DNA from: Candidatus Omnitrophota bacterium
GTDB taxonomy: Bacteria > Omnitrophota > Gorgyraeia > Zapsychrales > Zapsychraceae
NCBI GenBank assembly: GCA_021108075.1
Contig: JAIORP010000078.1
Location: 1-51,933 of the forward strand
DNA: 51,933 nucleotides
Direction: 5' to 3'
A model generated the notes under the pieces. That model did not search any database, had not been told where the DNA came from, and saw only the letters and a list, made by a program, of their open reading frames with translations. A program made the position numbers and the translations under genes. Shown here one piece after another: positions 8,065 through 16,345 of the stretch (positions are counted from its first letter, which is position 1; the number at the start of each line of letters is the position of its first letter).

Positions 8065-8673
8065 ATGAGCGCGCGAATAGCGGATCGCCTTTCGGTATCC
8101 CGGTTATTTTTTTTGAGCGCGTTGATTCTTTTTCTGCTACCGGCATCCATTCAAGCTCGACAAATTTATCAGATTGACTCTCAAGCTTCCCTCGTGGAAT
8201 GCGTCATCCGTTATACCGTTATCGGGGAGTATAAACCGCGATTCAGACAGTTTCAAGGTCTGATTGATTTTGACCCGCGGGAGGTGTCAGAAAGCTCTGT
8301 TGTTTTATCGATTGACCTTAACAGTCTCGTTTCTTCCCATGGCACCCTGGACAGGATTGCGAAATCTTCCCGCATGCTGGATGTCCGATCTTTTCCTTAT
8401 GCTGAATTCAAAAGTCAGATTGTGAATGAGTATAAAGACCATTACTATGTAACAGGCCTGTTAAACTTTCATGGAATAGTCAAGGAGTTGGGTTTTCCTT
8501 TTCATCTTTATTTAAAAGAAGAACATGGAAAGACTGTTTTAAATGCTTCCGGCCGTTGGATCCTCAATAGAAAAGATTTCGGGGTTTATTGGCATAAGTG
8601 GCTGGACCACGGGGGTGTCATTGTCAGTAATAAAGTCAGTATTGATTGGAATGTCATCGCCACGCTGCTTTAA
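8065..8673 (+). CDS. YceI-like periplasmic protein
   Basis: A protein of 202 residues from ATG 8065. This start places a normal signal peptide at the N-terminus (SARIADRLSVSR then FFLSALILFLLPASIQA) and gives the usual YceI length. The frame is open further upstream, with an ATG at 7945 that would add 40 residues, but neither start has a clear ribosome site. The mature part follows the YceI plan: early YQIDSQASLVECVIRYTV, DLNSLVSSHGTLD, then RSFPYAEFKS and VTGLLNFHGIVKELGFP, and a final FGVYWHKW. YceI proteins are eight-stranded lipocalin-like barrels that bind isoprenoid or amphiphilic ligands. It precedes the glycan operon but is separated by about 50 bases. Family likely; ligand unknown. 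Confidence 0.8.
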   Translation: MSARIADRLSVSRLFFLSALILFLLPASIQARQIYQIDSQASLVECVIRYTVIGEYKPRFRQFQGLIDFDPREVSESSVVLSIDLNSLVSSHGTLDRIAKSSRMLDVRSFPYAEFKSQIVNEYKDHYYVTGLLNFHGIVKELGFPFHLYLKEEHGKTVLNASGRWILNRKDFGVYWHKWLDHGGVIVSNKVSIDWNVIATLL

Positions 8674-8723
8674 GGGGATCACAGATGGTCATGTATTTTT
8701 AAAATTTTTATAAGGAGAAATGA

Positions 8724-10253
8724 TTGCGTAAAGTTATCCTTGCCATCTTTATCTGTGCCGTGCTTTTGTTTTCTCCCTACCGGATGCAATATCACGGGGT
8801 CTGGTATTCCGACGATGACTGGGATTATTTCGCGCATTCCACGGCGATTGCCTTTGGAGAATTTCCGTCTTATAAAAAGGAATTTTTTCAGAGTGGCGTG
8901 ACGCCGCTCGGAAGTATCGGGCCGGGATTAATGGCGGCTCCGTTTGTTTTTGGGTTTTCTCTTTTAGACAGACTTGAAACGGCTCCGATTGTTGAGAAAA
9001 GGACCCTTGATAGCACGAAAAAGAGTTGGTCCCATTTCGGGTTCGTTTTTGCTTCCAGTTTATATTTTATTTTAGGGTGTTTGTTATTATATGACGGACT
9101 TGTCCGTTATGTGCCTGACAGATACGCGTCATGGTCGATTATCCTCATGATTATCTGTCAGGGGATTCCTTTGTTTGTTTATCGCCGGCCAATCTTTTCA
9201 CATGTGTTTGAATTTTTTCTCCAGAGTTGTATGGTTTATTTATTGCTGTTAAAAGGACGCCGTGTTGATATTCTAAAAAATTTATGGACGAGGTTTGGTG
9301 TTGGCGTCTTGATTGGTTTAATTTATCTCGTTCGTTTTAACAATGTTTTTTCCGCTGTCGCCTGGCCGCTTGTTTTATCTTTTGACCGATGGAAAGCGGT
9401 TTTGCGGTGGGCCTTTTGGAAAAAAGTGATTCCCATCTTTTTTGCCGCGTTTGTCATGATCGTATTATTCAAAATTTTGCCGAACATCAACAATGATGAT
9501 GTTGGATATGGTGGCCATTTAAAGAAATTAACGACATTAAAGCCGGTATTATTTTATTTTAAGCGGTTGTGGCATATCCTCGTCGGGCTTGATTGGGGTA
9601 TGGTCTATACCATGCCGTTTGTGTTTTTTGGTTTCGGGTTTTTAGTTTTTTCAAAAGTTGAGCTAAGAAAATTTTTGTCCGTCATGCTTTTGCCCATGCT
9701 TGTAAATTTATACATTGTCATGATGTGGAAGACCCAGGGGGGGTGGTATGGCTACCGGTATATTATGGCGTCTTTGTTTCCCCTGCTCGTGTATCCGTTT
9801 GCTTTGTGTTTAAAGAAGTTTGAAGACCAATGGGGGCCTAAGGCTCTGTTCTTATTTGTCGTGCTCGCGATCTTGCCTGTTTTATCCGTCTTGGCGTTTG
9901 AGGGCCGCCAGGCATTAAATTTAGCGAATTATCAACAATACTTTGACGCGACTGGATATGGAAATAATTTTTATCAGGTGGAGGTGTGGAAGATTTTTTT
10001 ATTCCAGCCTTTCGAATTGGTCAAAATTATTTTTCAAAAAGGGATCATGTATTTCTTGTATTTGTTTCTTGTTTGTTTAAGTAAAATGGATGTGATCCAG
10101 GATGTATATATCCGGGAATATATCTATTTTGATTTTCGTGTGTTGATCAAAACAATGATACTCTATGTGATTCCTTTTGTTTGTTATGTGTTATTTCTTC
10201 CGCTTCAGAGAAAAAGGGTTATCGACGAGAGTTCTCATACGGAGGCGCTTTAA
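8724..10253 (+). CDS. Multi-pass membrane protein, GT-C glycosyltransferase-like
   Basis: A 509-residue protein beginning with TTG at 8724, supported by AGGAG six bases upstream; the nearby ATG at 8720 runs into a stop at once. About ten hydrophobic segments are visible. After the first there is a short acidic loop, YSDDDWDYFAHS, at the place where GT-C enzymes carry their catalytic acidic motif, followed by GSIGPGLMAAPF. This suggests a lipid-linked sugar transferase of the PMT/ArnT class, but no diagnostic family motif was recognised. It overlaps the next gene by one base (TAATG), so the two are translationally coupled in a glycan-assembly operon. Confidence 0.65.
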   Translation: MRKVILAIFICAVLLFSPYRMQYHGVWYSDDDWDYFAHSTAIAFGEFPSYKKEFFQSGVTPLGSIGPGLMAAPFVFGFSLLDRLETAPIVEKRTLDSTKKSWSHFGFVFASSLYFILGCLLLYDGLVRYVPDRYASWSIILMIICQGIPLFVYRRPIFSHVFEFFLQSCMVYLLLLKGRRVDILKNLWTRFGVGVLIGLIYLVRFNNVFSAVAWPLVLSFDRWKAVLRWAFWKKVIPIFFAAFVMIVLFKILPNINNDDVGYGGHLKKLTTLKPVLFYFKRLWHILVGLDWGMVYTMPFVFFGFGFLVFSKVELRKFLSVMLLPMLVNLYIVMMWKTQGGWYGYRYIMASLFPLLVYPFALCLKKFEDQWGPKALFLFVVLAILPVLSVLAFEGRQALNLANYQQYFDATGYGNNFYQVEVWKIFLFQPFELVKIIFQKGIMYFLYLFLVCLSKMDVIQDVYIREYIYFDFRVLIKTMILYVIPFVCYVLFLPLQRKRVIDESSHTEAL

Positions 10254-12250
10254 TGTGCGGGATATTCGGCTTTGCCGCTTCCCAGAATACGTTGTCTGAT
10301 AAGGACTTTTTTAAGCGATCGATCAACAGGTTATTTGTCCTGTCGGAGACGAGAGGGAAGGAAGCCGCGGGTATAGCGCTGCGCACGGATCAAGCGATAT
10401 ATCTGTTGAAACAACCGCGCCCTGCTTCCGGGATGATTCGTTCCAGGGCCTATCATCAGCTATGGAGCGCGAATAATGGCATGCCTCTTGCGGCCATTGG
10501 ACATTCGCGATTGGTGACAAATGGTTCGCAGTTGGTGCACGCGAATAATCAGCCGATACGCAAGGATAATATCATTGGTGTTCATAACGGGATTATCGTC
10601 AATGCCGATGAATTGTGGCGCGGGATGCCGGACGTCCAGCGTGAATGTGAGATCGACTCGGAAGTTATCTTCGGTCGGATGAAACAGGTCTTATTGAATA
10701 AAGGGCGCTTGTCCGAGGCACTGCGGGTGACCTATCAGGCCATTGAAGGGAATGCCTCAATCGCGGTATTGTTTGACGACGTTAATGTGCTGGCCCTGGC
10801 AACAAATAATGGGTCGTTATATTTGGCTTTCGATCCGGAGCATCATTTTTTTGCTTTCGCTTCGGAAGAATTTATATTGAATCAATTTATCGCCAAACAG
10901 TTCGGACGTGATCAACCGGGAAGTTTTCAAGTCCTTCATCTGGAAGCGCGGCAGGGATGTTTGGTCGGCATTGAGGATTTGTCCTATCATGTCTTTGATC
11001 TGACGGAGAACCACGCCGAGAAATTTCCGGTTAATAGGCTGGAGCGTCGAATAAATATTCAGGATGTCACCCCGGAACAAGAAACGGAAACACCGCCCGG
11101 GCGGCACAACCCGATCACGCGAGTCCCCCCGGAGTTTCGGAAACATTATGACGAATGTCGTGATAGGATCGCGCGGTTGAGGCGTTGTCGGCGCTGTGTG
11201 CTTCCAGAGACAATGCCGTTCATCGATTTTGATGAAGAGGGCATTTGTTCCTATTGCCGGTCATACCATCCGTTTGATACGCCGGGTGAACAGGAATTAA
11301 CGTTATTCCTTGAATCTTACCGCCGTCCAGACCACCAGCCGGATTGCATTATTTCATTAAGTGGTGGCCGGGATAGCTGTTACGCGCTGCATTATTTTAA
11401 AGAAATTCAAGGCATGCATCCGATCGCCTTTACGTATGATTGGGGGATGGTCACGGATCTGGCCCGCCGTAACCAGGCACGGTTATGCGGAAAACTTGGG
11501 ATCGAACACATTATCGTTTCAGCCGATATCGAACATAAACGTCAGAATATCAGGACGAATGTTTTAGCGTGGTTGAAAAAACCGGATCTGGGAATGATTC
11601 CATTATTTATGGCCGGAGATAAGCAGTATTTTCACTATGCCAACCAGGTCAGGAAACAGACCCGGATCCCTTTGTTGGTTATGGCGGAGAACGCGTTTGA
11701 AAAAACGAATTTTAAGACAGGGTTCTGCCGCGTGGTTGAGAAAAAAGAAGAGCTTTCCTACGCCATGTCCTATATCAATCAAACAAAGATGATCGGATAT
11801 TATTTGACACAATTTATCAAGAATCCCGCGTATATGAATGCGTCAATTTTTGACACGGTCTGGGCCTATGTGTCTTATTACAGCAAGGGTTCGCATGAAT
11901 ATGTCAATTTGTTTAAGTATATCCCCTGGAATGAAGATGACATTATTGACACCCTGATCGGCCAATACAAATGGGAATTGTCGCCTGACACAGAGTCAAC
12001 GTGGAGGATTGGCGATGGAACCGCTCCGTTTTATAATTATATTTACTACAGTGTCGCGGGTTTCACGGAGAATGACACCTTTCGCAGCAATCAAATCAGG
12101 GCCGGTGTTATTGACCGTCAAGAAGCACTGGAGCATATTACAAAAGATAACCGGCCTCGTTATGACACTTTTCAAGAATACTGTCAGCTTATTCAAATCG
12201 ACTGGCTGGGGGCGATGAAGCGGATTCATCAAATACAAAAAATGTATTAA
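10253..12250 (+). CDS. Class II glutaminase fused to N-acetyl sugar amidotransferase (WbpG/PseA-like)
   Basis: A 665-residue protein starting at ATG 10253 (GGAGG upstream), so Cys2 becomes the N-terminal nucleophile: MCGIFGF. The glutaminase domain (about 1-270) has SETRGKEAAGI, GHSRLVTNG and VHNGIIVN. The C-terminal part has a zinc-type CRRCVLPETMPFIDFD with ICSYC, then the PP-loop ATP pyrophosphatase motif SGGRDS at 370-375. WbpG/PseA/LegG-type enzymes use ammonia to turn an activated acetamido sugar into an acetamidino sugar. They usually depend on a separate HisH-like glutaminase; here an unrelated class II glutaminase is fused on the same chain. Neighbours (flippase, GT2, methyltransferase) place it in surface-polysaccharide synthesis. 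Confidence 0.85.
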   Translation: MCGIFGFAASQNTLSDKDFFKRSINRLFVLSETRGKEAAGIALRTDQAIYLLKQPRPASGMIRSRAYHQLWSANNGMPLAAIGHSRLVTNGSQLVHANNQPIRKDNIIGVHNGIIVNADELWRGMPDVQRECEIDSEVIFGRMKQVLLNKGRLSEALRVTYQAIEGNASIAVLFDDVNVLALATNNGSLYLAFDPEHHFFAFASEEFILNQFIAKQFGRDQPGSFQVLHLEARQGCLVGIEDLSYHVFDLTENHAEKFPVNRLERRINIQDVTPEQETETPPGRHNPITRVPPEFRKHYDECRDRIARLRRCRRCVLPETMPFIDFDEEGICSYCRSYHPFDTPGEQELTLFLESYRRPDHQPDCIISLSGGRDSCYALHYFKEIQGMHPIAFTYDWGMVTDLARRNQARLCGKLGIEHIIVSADIEHKRQNIRTNVLAWLKKPDLGMIPLFMAGDKQYFHYANQVRKQTRIPLLVMAENAFEKTNFKTGFCRVVEKKEELSYAMSYINQTKMIGYYLTQFIKNPAYMNASIFDTVWAYVSYYSKGSHEYVNLFKYIPWNEDDIIDTLIGQYKWELSPDTESTWRIGDGTAPFYNYIYYSVAGFTENDTFRSNQIRAGVIDRQEALEHITKDNRPRYDTFQEYCQLIQIDWLGAMKRIHQIQKMY

Positions 12251-12406
12251 TACCAAATTCATTGATGAATTATTTATTGGATTTGGTCTCGCTGTTTGTA
12301 CATTTATACCAAATCTATTAAATAATGACCAAACCCAATTCTGCTTTTCAGAATTAAGATAGAACAATTTATTAATGGATTTGGTATTATTTAACGTAAT
12401 TGGTAT
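12250..12406. repeat. Nested ATACCAA-type elements, copy B
   Basis: An 82-bp element (12306-12387, inverse of copy A) is inserted within a second related element. Left part 12250-12305 begins ATACCAAATTCATTGATG; right part 12388-12406 ends in AACGTAATTGGTAT. The interrupted sequence is found almost uninterrupted and inverted at 41724-41780. The first base is the last base of the preceding gene's stop codon. Confidence 0.85.
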
Positions 12407-12449
12407 TATCAGACAGGGTCCGGGTTTTTTAAAAAAGAAGGGAGGTCCA

Positions 12450-13097
12450 GTGCGAAAGATAGATTTTGAGAAAGCAACAGCCGATGAGCTATGGGATTGG
12501 TGTCTCTTAGAATATCAAAGTCGCAATCCAATCACACAGCACCTCATTAATTATTATTACGCCGGATTGGCAGGGATGTTAAACCGTTTAAAGTCCGACG
12601 ACCGCGTTCTGGAAGTCGGATGCGGGGCAGCCGAATCCACGCGACGCATTTCATCTTTATTAAAAAGCCAGCACTTTGAAGCGTCTGAGTATGATACGCG
12701 TTTTGTCCAAAAACTTAAGGAGACAAAATTTCCAATCAAGGTTATTCAAGAGTCGGTTTATGAATTACAGCGCCAGGACAGGTCTTATGATTGCGTGATT
12801 TTATTAGAAGTCCTGGAACACCTTGATGATTATCATAAAGCCTTAAGCGAGCTTTTTCGTGTGAGCCGCCGCGATGTTATTGTCGCGGTCCCTAACGAAC
12901 CCCTTTGGCGCGTGTTAAACGTTATGCGCGGGCGGTATGTCTCCGACGGTGGCAATACTCCCGGCCATATCAATCACTGGAGTCCGACTCAGTTTCGAAT
13001 GTTGATTGAAGAATTCGGAACAATTAAGAGCGTGGTCAAACCGTTACCCTGGGTAATGGTCCTGGCCCGAACGAAGGATAGCGTTGATGATGTTTGA
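12450..13097 (+). CDS. SAM-dependent class I methyltransferase
   Basis: A 215-residue protein. GTG at 12450 is chosen because GGAGG lies five bases before it; an ATG at 12375 in the same frame lies within a mobile repeat and would add 25 unlikely residues. Motif I is VLEVGCGAAEST, followed by the acidic SEYDTRF, motif II YDCVILLEVLEHLDD and motif III VIVAVPNEPLW, the order of a Methyltransf_11/23-type fold. It lies between the sugar amidotransferase and the flippase and overlaps the flippase start, so a sugar or lipid-linked glycan is the probable acceptor. The exact substrate cannot be inferred. Confidence 0.85.
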   Translation: MRKIDFEKATADELWDWCLLEYQSRNPITQHLINYYYAGLAGMLNRLKSDDRVLEVGCGAAESTRRISSLLKSQHFEASEYDTRFVQKLKETKFPIKVIQESVYELQRQDRSYDCVILLEVLEHLDDYHKALSELFRVSRRDVIVAVPNEPLWRVLNVMRGRYVSDGGNTPGHINHWSPTQFRMLIEEFGTIKSVVKPLPWVMVLARTKDSVDDV

Positions 13098-14379
13098 TAT
13101 GCGAAACGTTTTGCCTTTTCGCTCAAGCAAGTTGAGTAAAGACATCTTATGGAACATCATGAGTTTTGTTGTCATTGCCGTCAGTGGCGGGATGTTAAAT
13201 CTTTTAATCGCGAAATTTTATTCACCCAGGGAGTTGGGGGTTTTTAACCAGACATTCGCCCTTTATATTATCCTGACGCAATTGGCTGTCCTGGGGGTTC
13301 ATCATTCAATGGTGAAGTATGGCGCTCAACATCTTAAGGATCAGGAGGTCCTGGGGCCCATTATTTTCTCGGCGGTTTTTTTAACTTTTTGTCACGCGAG
13401 TGTGATTTGTCTATGCGCGTTTTTGTTGCAAAACCTCGTCGGCATAATGTTTGATAGCCCTGTGATGGCGCATAGTTTTTTGTTGATTGTGCCCGGGGTT
13501 TTGTTTGCCAGTATCAACAAAGTGTTAATCGGGGCCTTGAACGGGATGCGGCGGATGAAGGCTTACGCTGTTTTGCAGGCACTGCGTCTCTGCCTTTATT
13601 TAGCGTGGCTATGCGTGCTCATCACTATTCAATGGCCGGGGATGTTGATCTCCGTTCTTCTCAGCGCGGGAGAGATCTGTTTGTTTTTGATCAATTTCTT
13701 TTATTTTCGGTTTGCCTTCAGGGGAATGCGCTGGGCTTGTGCCAGGGAATGGTGTCACAGGCATTTAGAGTTCGGACTCAAGGCTTTTCTGGGTGGGGCC
13801 TTATATGAGATGAACACACGCGTTGATGTCTTATTGCTGGGTATTTTTTCTTCAGATTATATGGTCGGGATATACAGCTTTGCCGCCATTTTAGTCGAAG
13901 GATTTGTGCAATTGATGTTTGCCGTCCGGGCGACGATTAATCCGGTCTTAACTCAACTTTATCTAAAAAAGAACAAAGACGATTTAATAATATTCATTCA
14001 AAATGGTAAAAAAGTGGCGTATCCCGTTATGGTTGCTCTGGGGCTGTTGGCGATCATCGCCTATCCTCTCATTTTGATTTTATTTTTGCCCGGGCAAGAG
14101 ATGTATTGGGATGCCTGGCCGATTTTCATGATATTAATGTTTGGGATGATGTTTTTTTCCGGTTATTATATCTTTAGCAGCTTATTAGCTCAAGCCGGTT
14201 TTGCCGGTAAACAGACATGCATGATCGGTTGTGTTGTCGCGATCAATATTGTCTTGAATATTATTTTAATCCCGCCGTATAAGATTTATGGGGCGGCAAT
14301 AGCTACGAGTATTTCTTTTATTATGAGTGTGTTTATTCTAAAATATATGGTCAGAAAGGCGTTAAATATTTCACTATAA
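13087..14379 (+). CDS. Polysaccharide flippase (Wzx-like, MOP superfamily)
   Basis: About 430 residues with some 12 predicted membrane segments. The N-terminus LSKDILWNIMSFVVIAVSGG then YSPRELGVFNQTFALY is the standard opening of the polysaccharide_synt/Wzx family, and a polar INKVLIGALNGMRRMKAY loop and late GAAIATSISF also fit. These proteins move lipid-linked oligosaccharides across the inner membrane. Start codons ATG at 13087, 13090 and 13099 are all possible; the first two overlap the methyltransferase stop, giving translational coupling. It is part of the glycan operon running from 8724 to 16316. Confidence 0.88.
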   Translation: MMFDMRNVLPFRSSKLSKDILWNIMSFVVIAVSGGMLNLLIAKFYSPRELGVFNQTFALYIILTQLAVLGVHHSMVKYGAQHLKDQEVLGPIIFSAVFLTFCHASVICLCAFLLQNLVGIMFDSPVMAHSFLLIVPGVLFASINKVLIGALNGMRRMKAYAVLQALRLCLYLAWLCVLITIQWPGMLISVLLSAGEICLFLINFFYFRFAFRGMRWACAREWCHRHLEFGLKAFLGGALYEMNTRVDVLLLGIFSSDYMVGIYSFAAILVEGFVQLMFAVRATINPVLTQLYLKKNKDDLIIFIQNGKKVAYPVMVALGLLAIIAYPLILILFLPGQEMYWDAWPIFMILMFGMMFFSGYYIFSSLLAQAGFAGKQTCMIGCVVAINIVLNIILIPPYKIYGAAIATSISFIMSVFILKYMVRKALNISL

Positions 14380-14407
14380 CCGTTTCGTTGAACAATAAGG
14401 ACAGATT

Positions 14408-15358
14408 ATGTACAAAACAAAGATAATCGCAGTTGTGATTCCCATTTATAATGAAGAACGATTGATTGTAAAAACGATTCATTCCGTGCCATCTTATGTT
14501 GATTTTATTGTCGCCGTCGATGACCAGAGCACAGATTATACTTTTGACGCGTTAAAGAAATGTCAAAAGACTATGCCGAAACGCTTAGTCATTTTGCAAA
14601 ATGAAGTCAATCAAGGTTGTGGTGGCGCCTTAGCGACTGGTTATAAATGGGTGCGGGATCAACACATTGATATTGCTGTTCGAATGGATGGGGATGGACA
14701 AATGGATCCCTCGGACTTAACGTCGCTTTTGGACCCGGTGGTTGAAGAAGACGTCGATTATGCCAAGGGGAACCGCCTTTTTACCGGAGAAGCCTACAAC
14801 AAGATCCCCCGGGTCCGGTATTTCGGTAACGCGGTTTTATCTTTTTTAACAAAGATCGCTTCGGGATACTGGCAGGTCGCGGATTCACAGACAGGTTATA
14901 CCGTCATCTCCAGGCGGGCATTATTGACGATTGATTGGGATAAGATGTATAAAAGGTATGGACAGCCCAATGACCTGCTCGTCCGCTTAAATGTTTGTAA
15001 TTTTAAAGTCAGAGACGTTCCTGTCAAACCGATTTACAATGTCGGAGAGAAATCAAACATGAAAATAAGGGTTGTTACATTTACGATCAGTTGGTTGCTG
15101 TTTAAACTTTTTTTATGGCGTTTGAAAGAAAAATACATCATCCGGGATTTTCACCCGCTTATTTTTTTCTATCTCTTAGGTTTTCTTTTGATTTTCGCCA
15201 GTATGATCCTGTTTGCCCGCGCGGTGATCGTAAAATTTTTTATCGGATATTTCCCGCCGATAACACTGCTTTCCTGGATGTTTAGTGTTTCAATCGGATT
15301 TCAGAGTCTATTTTTTGCTATGTGGTTCGATATGGATTATCATCGGGATTTAAGGTGA
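14408..15358 (+). CDS. Family 2 glycosyltransferase, DPM1/GtrB-like, with C-terminal membrane segments
   Basis: A 316-residue protein with AAGGAC before the ATG. The N-terminal catalytic domain shows VVIPIYNEERLI, the nucleotide-binding VAVDDQSTD (near residue 39) and the metal-binding MDGDGQMDP (near 98). A Q-T-G-Y motif (DSQTGYTVISRRAL) follows. The C-terminal 90 residues contain two long hydrophobic segments, as in polyisoprenyl-phosphate sugar transferases that charge lipid carriers for GT-C enzymes. It is located directly after the flippase, consistent with supplying activated lipid-linked sugar. Family firm; sugar and acceptor unknown. Confidence 0.9.
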   Translation: MYKTKIIAVVIPIYNEERLIVKTIHSVPSYVDFIVAVDDQSTDYTFDALKKCQKTMPKRLVILQNEVNQGCGGALATGYKWVRDQHIDIAVRMDGDGQMDPSDLTSLLDPVVEEDVDYAKGNRLFTGEAYNKIPRVRYFGNAVLSFLTKIASGYWQVADSQTGYTVISRRALLTIDWDKMYKRYGQPNDLLVRLNVCNFKVRDVPVKPIYNVGEKSNMKIRVVTFTISWLLFKLFLWRLKEKYIIRDFHPLIFFYLLGFLLIFASMILFARAVIVKFFIGYFPPITLLSWMFSVSIGFQSLFFAMWFDMDYHRDLR

Positions 15359-15377
15359 TCAAAAAAAGAAGGGACGT

Positions 15378-16316
15378 ATGTTAAGACGGATAGGCGGATG
15401 GTTGTTAAGAACGGTCCTCTTAATCATTTGCGGTTACTTGCTCGTGCTGGGTCTGTATCATATGAACAAAAATTTTTATGATGAAGACAGAGCTGTGAAA
15501 GTTAATCCTATTGTTGAACTGAACCGCGGCAAGTTAACGATTAATGACTTTGAATATTTGGCAGACTACAGCAGGAATTTGACGATTTTAAATAAGAGTC
15601 GATTTAAGTATTATGCTGATTATCATGAACAGATTATCGCCCTGTACCCCGATAAGCTTGACGCGTTAGGTATGGCTGCGTATTGTCATTATCAACTGGG
15701 TGATTTTGAACGGGCGCTGGCGTTGTATAAAAAAGCGATAGCCCGTTATCCGAGGTTTTTCTGGTTTTATTTTAACCGGGGGCGGATTTATTATGAACGG
15801 AAATCATACCAACAAGCCATTGATCAGTTTAAGGTCGCGCATAAATGTGAAGCTAACCTTGCTATTCGATTGATTGTCTCTTCAAAGAGAATATATACAC
15901 CGATGGCGGCCATTTTATTTAATAACGCGGCAGGATTAAGTCAGCAATTGAAAGCGGGGTTTCGGGACTCTTTAATTTTCATCGTCATGGGATCCTACCA
16001 TACGAAAAACGTCAAGTCCATCCTGCAATATGCCAGGGTCGGAATTTCTTCCCAATTTGATGATACGGGTTTTTTCTCCTTTTGGTCCGGTTATGCCGCG
16101 TTTGAAATGAAGCAATATCCGGTCGCGCAAACATATTTTCAGGAAAGCATTGCCCGAAACCCGAATTTGCGCGATAGTTTTCTTTACCTTAGCAATATTT
16201 ACGGTTTAATCGATAACGAAATGAAAGCAAAGGAATTTGAACAGAAAGCCCGGCAGATTCAGGATGTTTTTGATCCGTTTACTTTGACGGACCGGTTGGA
16301 GCATTACATTTACTAA
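15378..16316 (+). CDS. Membrane-anchored TPR protein
   Basis: A 312-residue protein with AAGGGA before the ATG. Residues 9-28 form one hydrophobic anchor (GWLLRTVLLIICGYLLVLGL). The rest carries tetratricopeptide repeats: LGMAAYCHYQLGDFERALAL, then FYFNRGRIYYERKSYQQAID, then FWSGYAAFEMKQYPVAQTYF. TPR proteins of this form are scaffolds for assembly machines. It closes the glycan operon, 20 bases after the glycosyltransferase, so it probably organises that envelope machinery. No catalytic domain is visible. Confidence 0.82.
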   Translation: MLRRIGGWLLRTVLLIICGYLLVLGLYHMNKNFYDEDRAVKVNPIVELNRGKLTINDFEYLADYSRNLTILNKSRFKYYADYHEQIIALYPDKLDALGMAAYCHYQLGDFERALALYKKAIARYPRFFWFYFNRGRIYYERKSYQQAIDQFKVAHKCEANLAIRLIVSSKRIYTPMAAILFNNAAGLSQQLKAGFRDSLIFIVMGSYHTKNVKSILQYARVGISSQFDDTGFFSFWSGYAAFEMKQYPVAQTYFQESIARNPNLRDSFLYLSNIYGLIDNEMKAKEFEQKARQIQDVFDPFTLTDRLEHYIY

Positions 16317-16337
16317 AATACTTCTTTAAAATATAAT
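16309..16337 (+). promoter_or_regulatory. Candidate promoter giving a nearly leaderless helicase transcript
   Basis: TTTACT at 16309-16314, 17-base spacer, TATAAT at 16332-16337. The helicase ATG is at 16346, only eight bases further on, and no Shine-Dalgarno precedes it. The -35 box overlaps the end of the TPR gene. Confidence 0.45.
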
Positions 16338-16345
16338 TTCGGATT

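Noticed and set aside
10181..10252. Longer start for the sugar amidotransferase
   Set aside because: The glutaminase nucleophile must be Cys2, which only ATG 10253 provides.
12375..12449. Upstream ATG for the methyltransferase
   Set aside because: It lies inside a mobile repeat; GTG 12450 has a GGAGG site.
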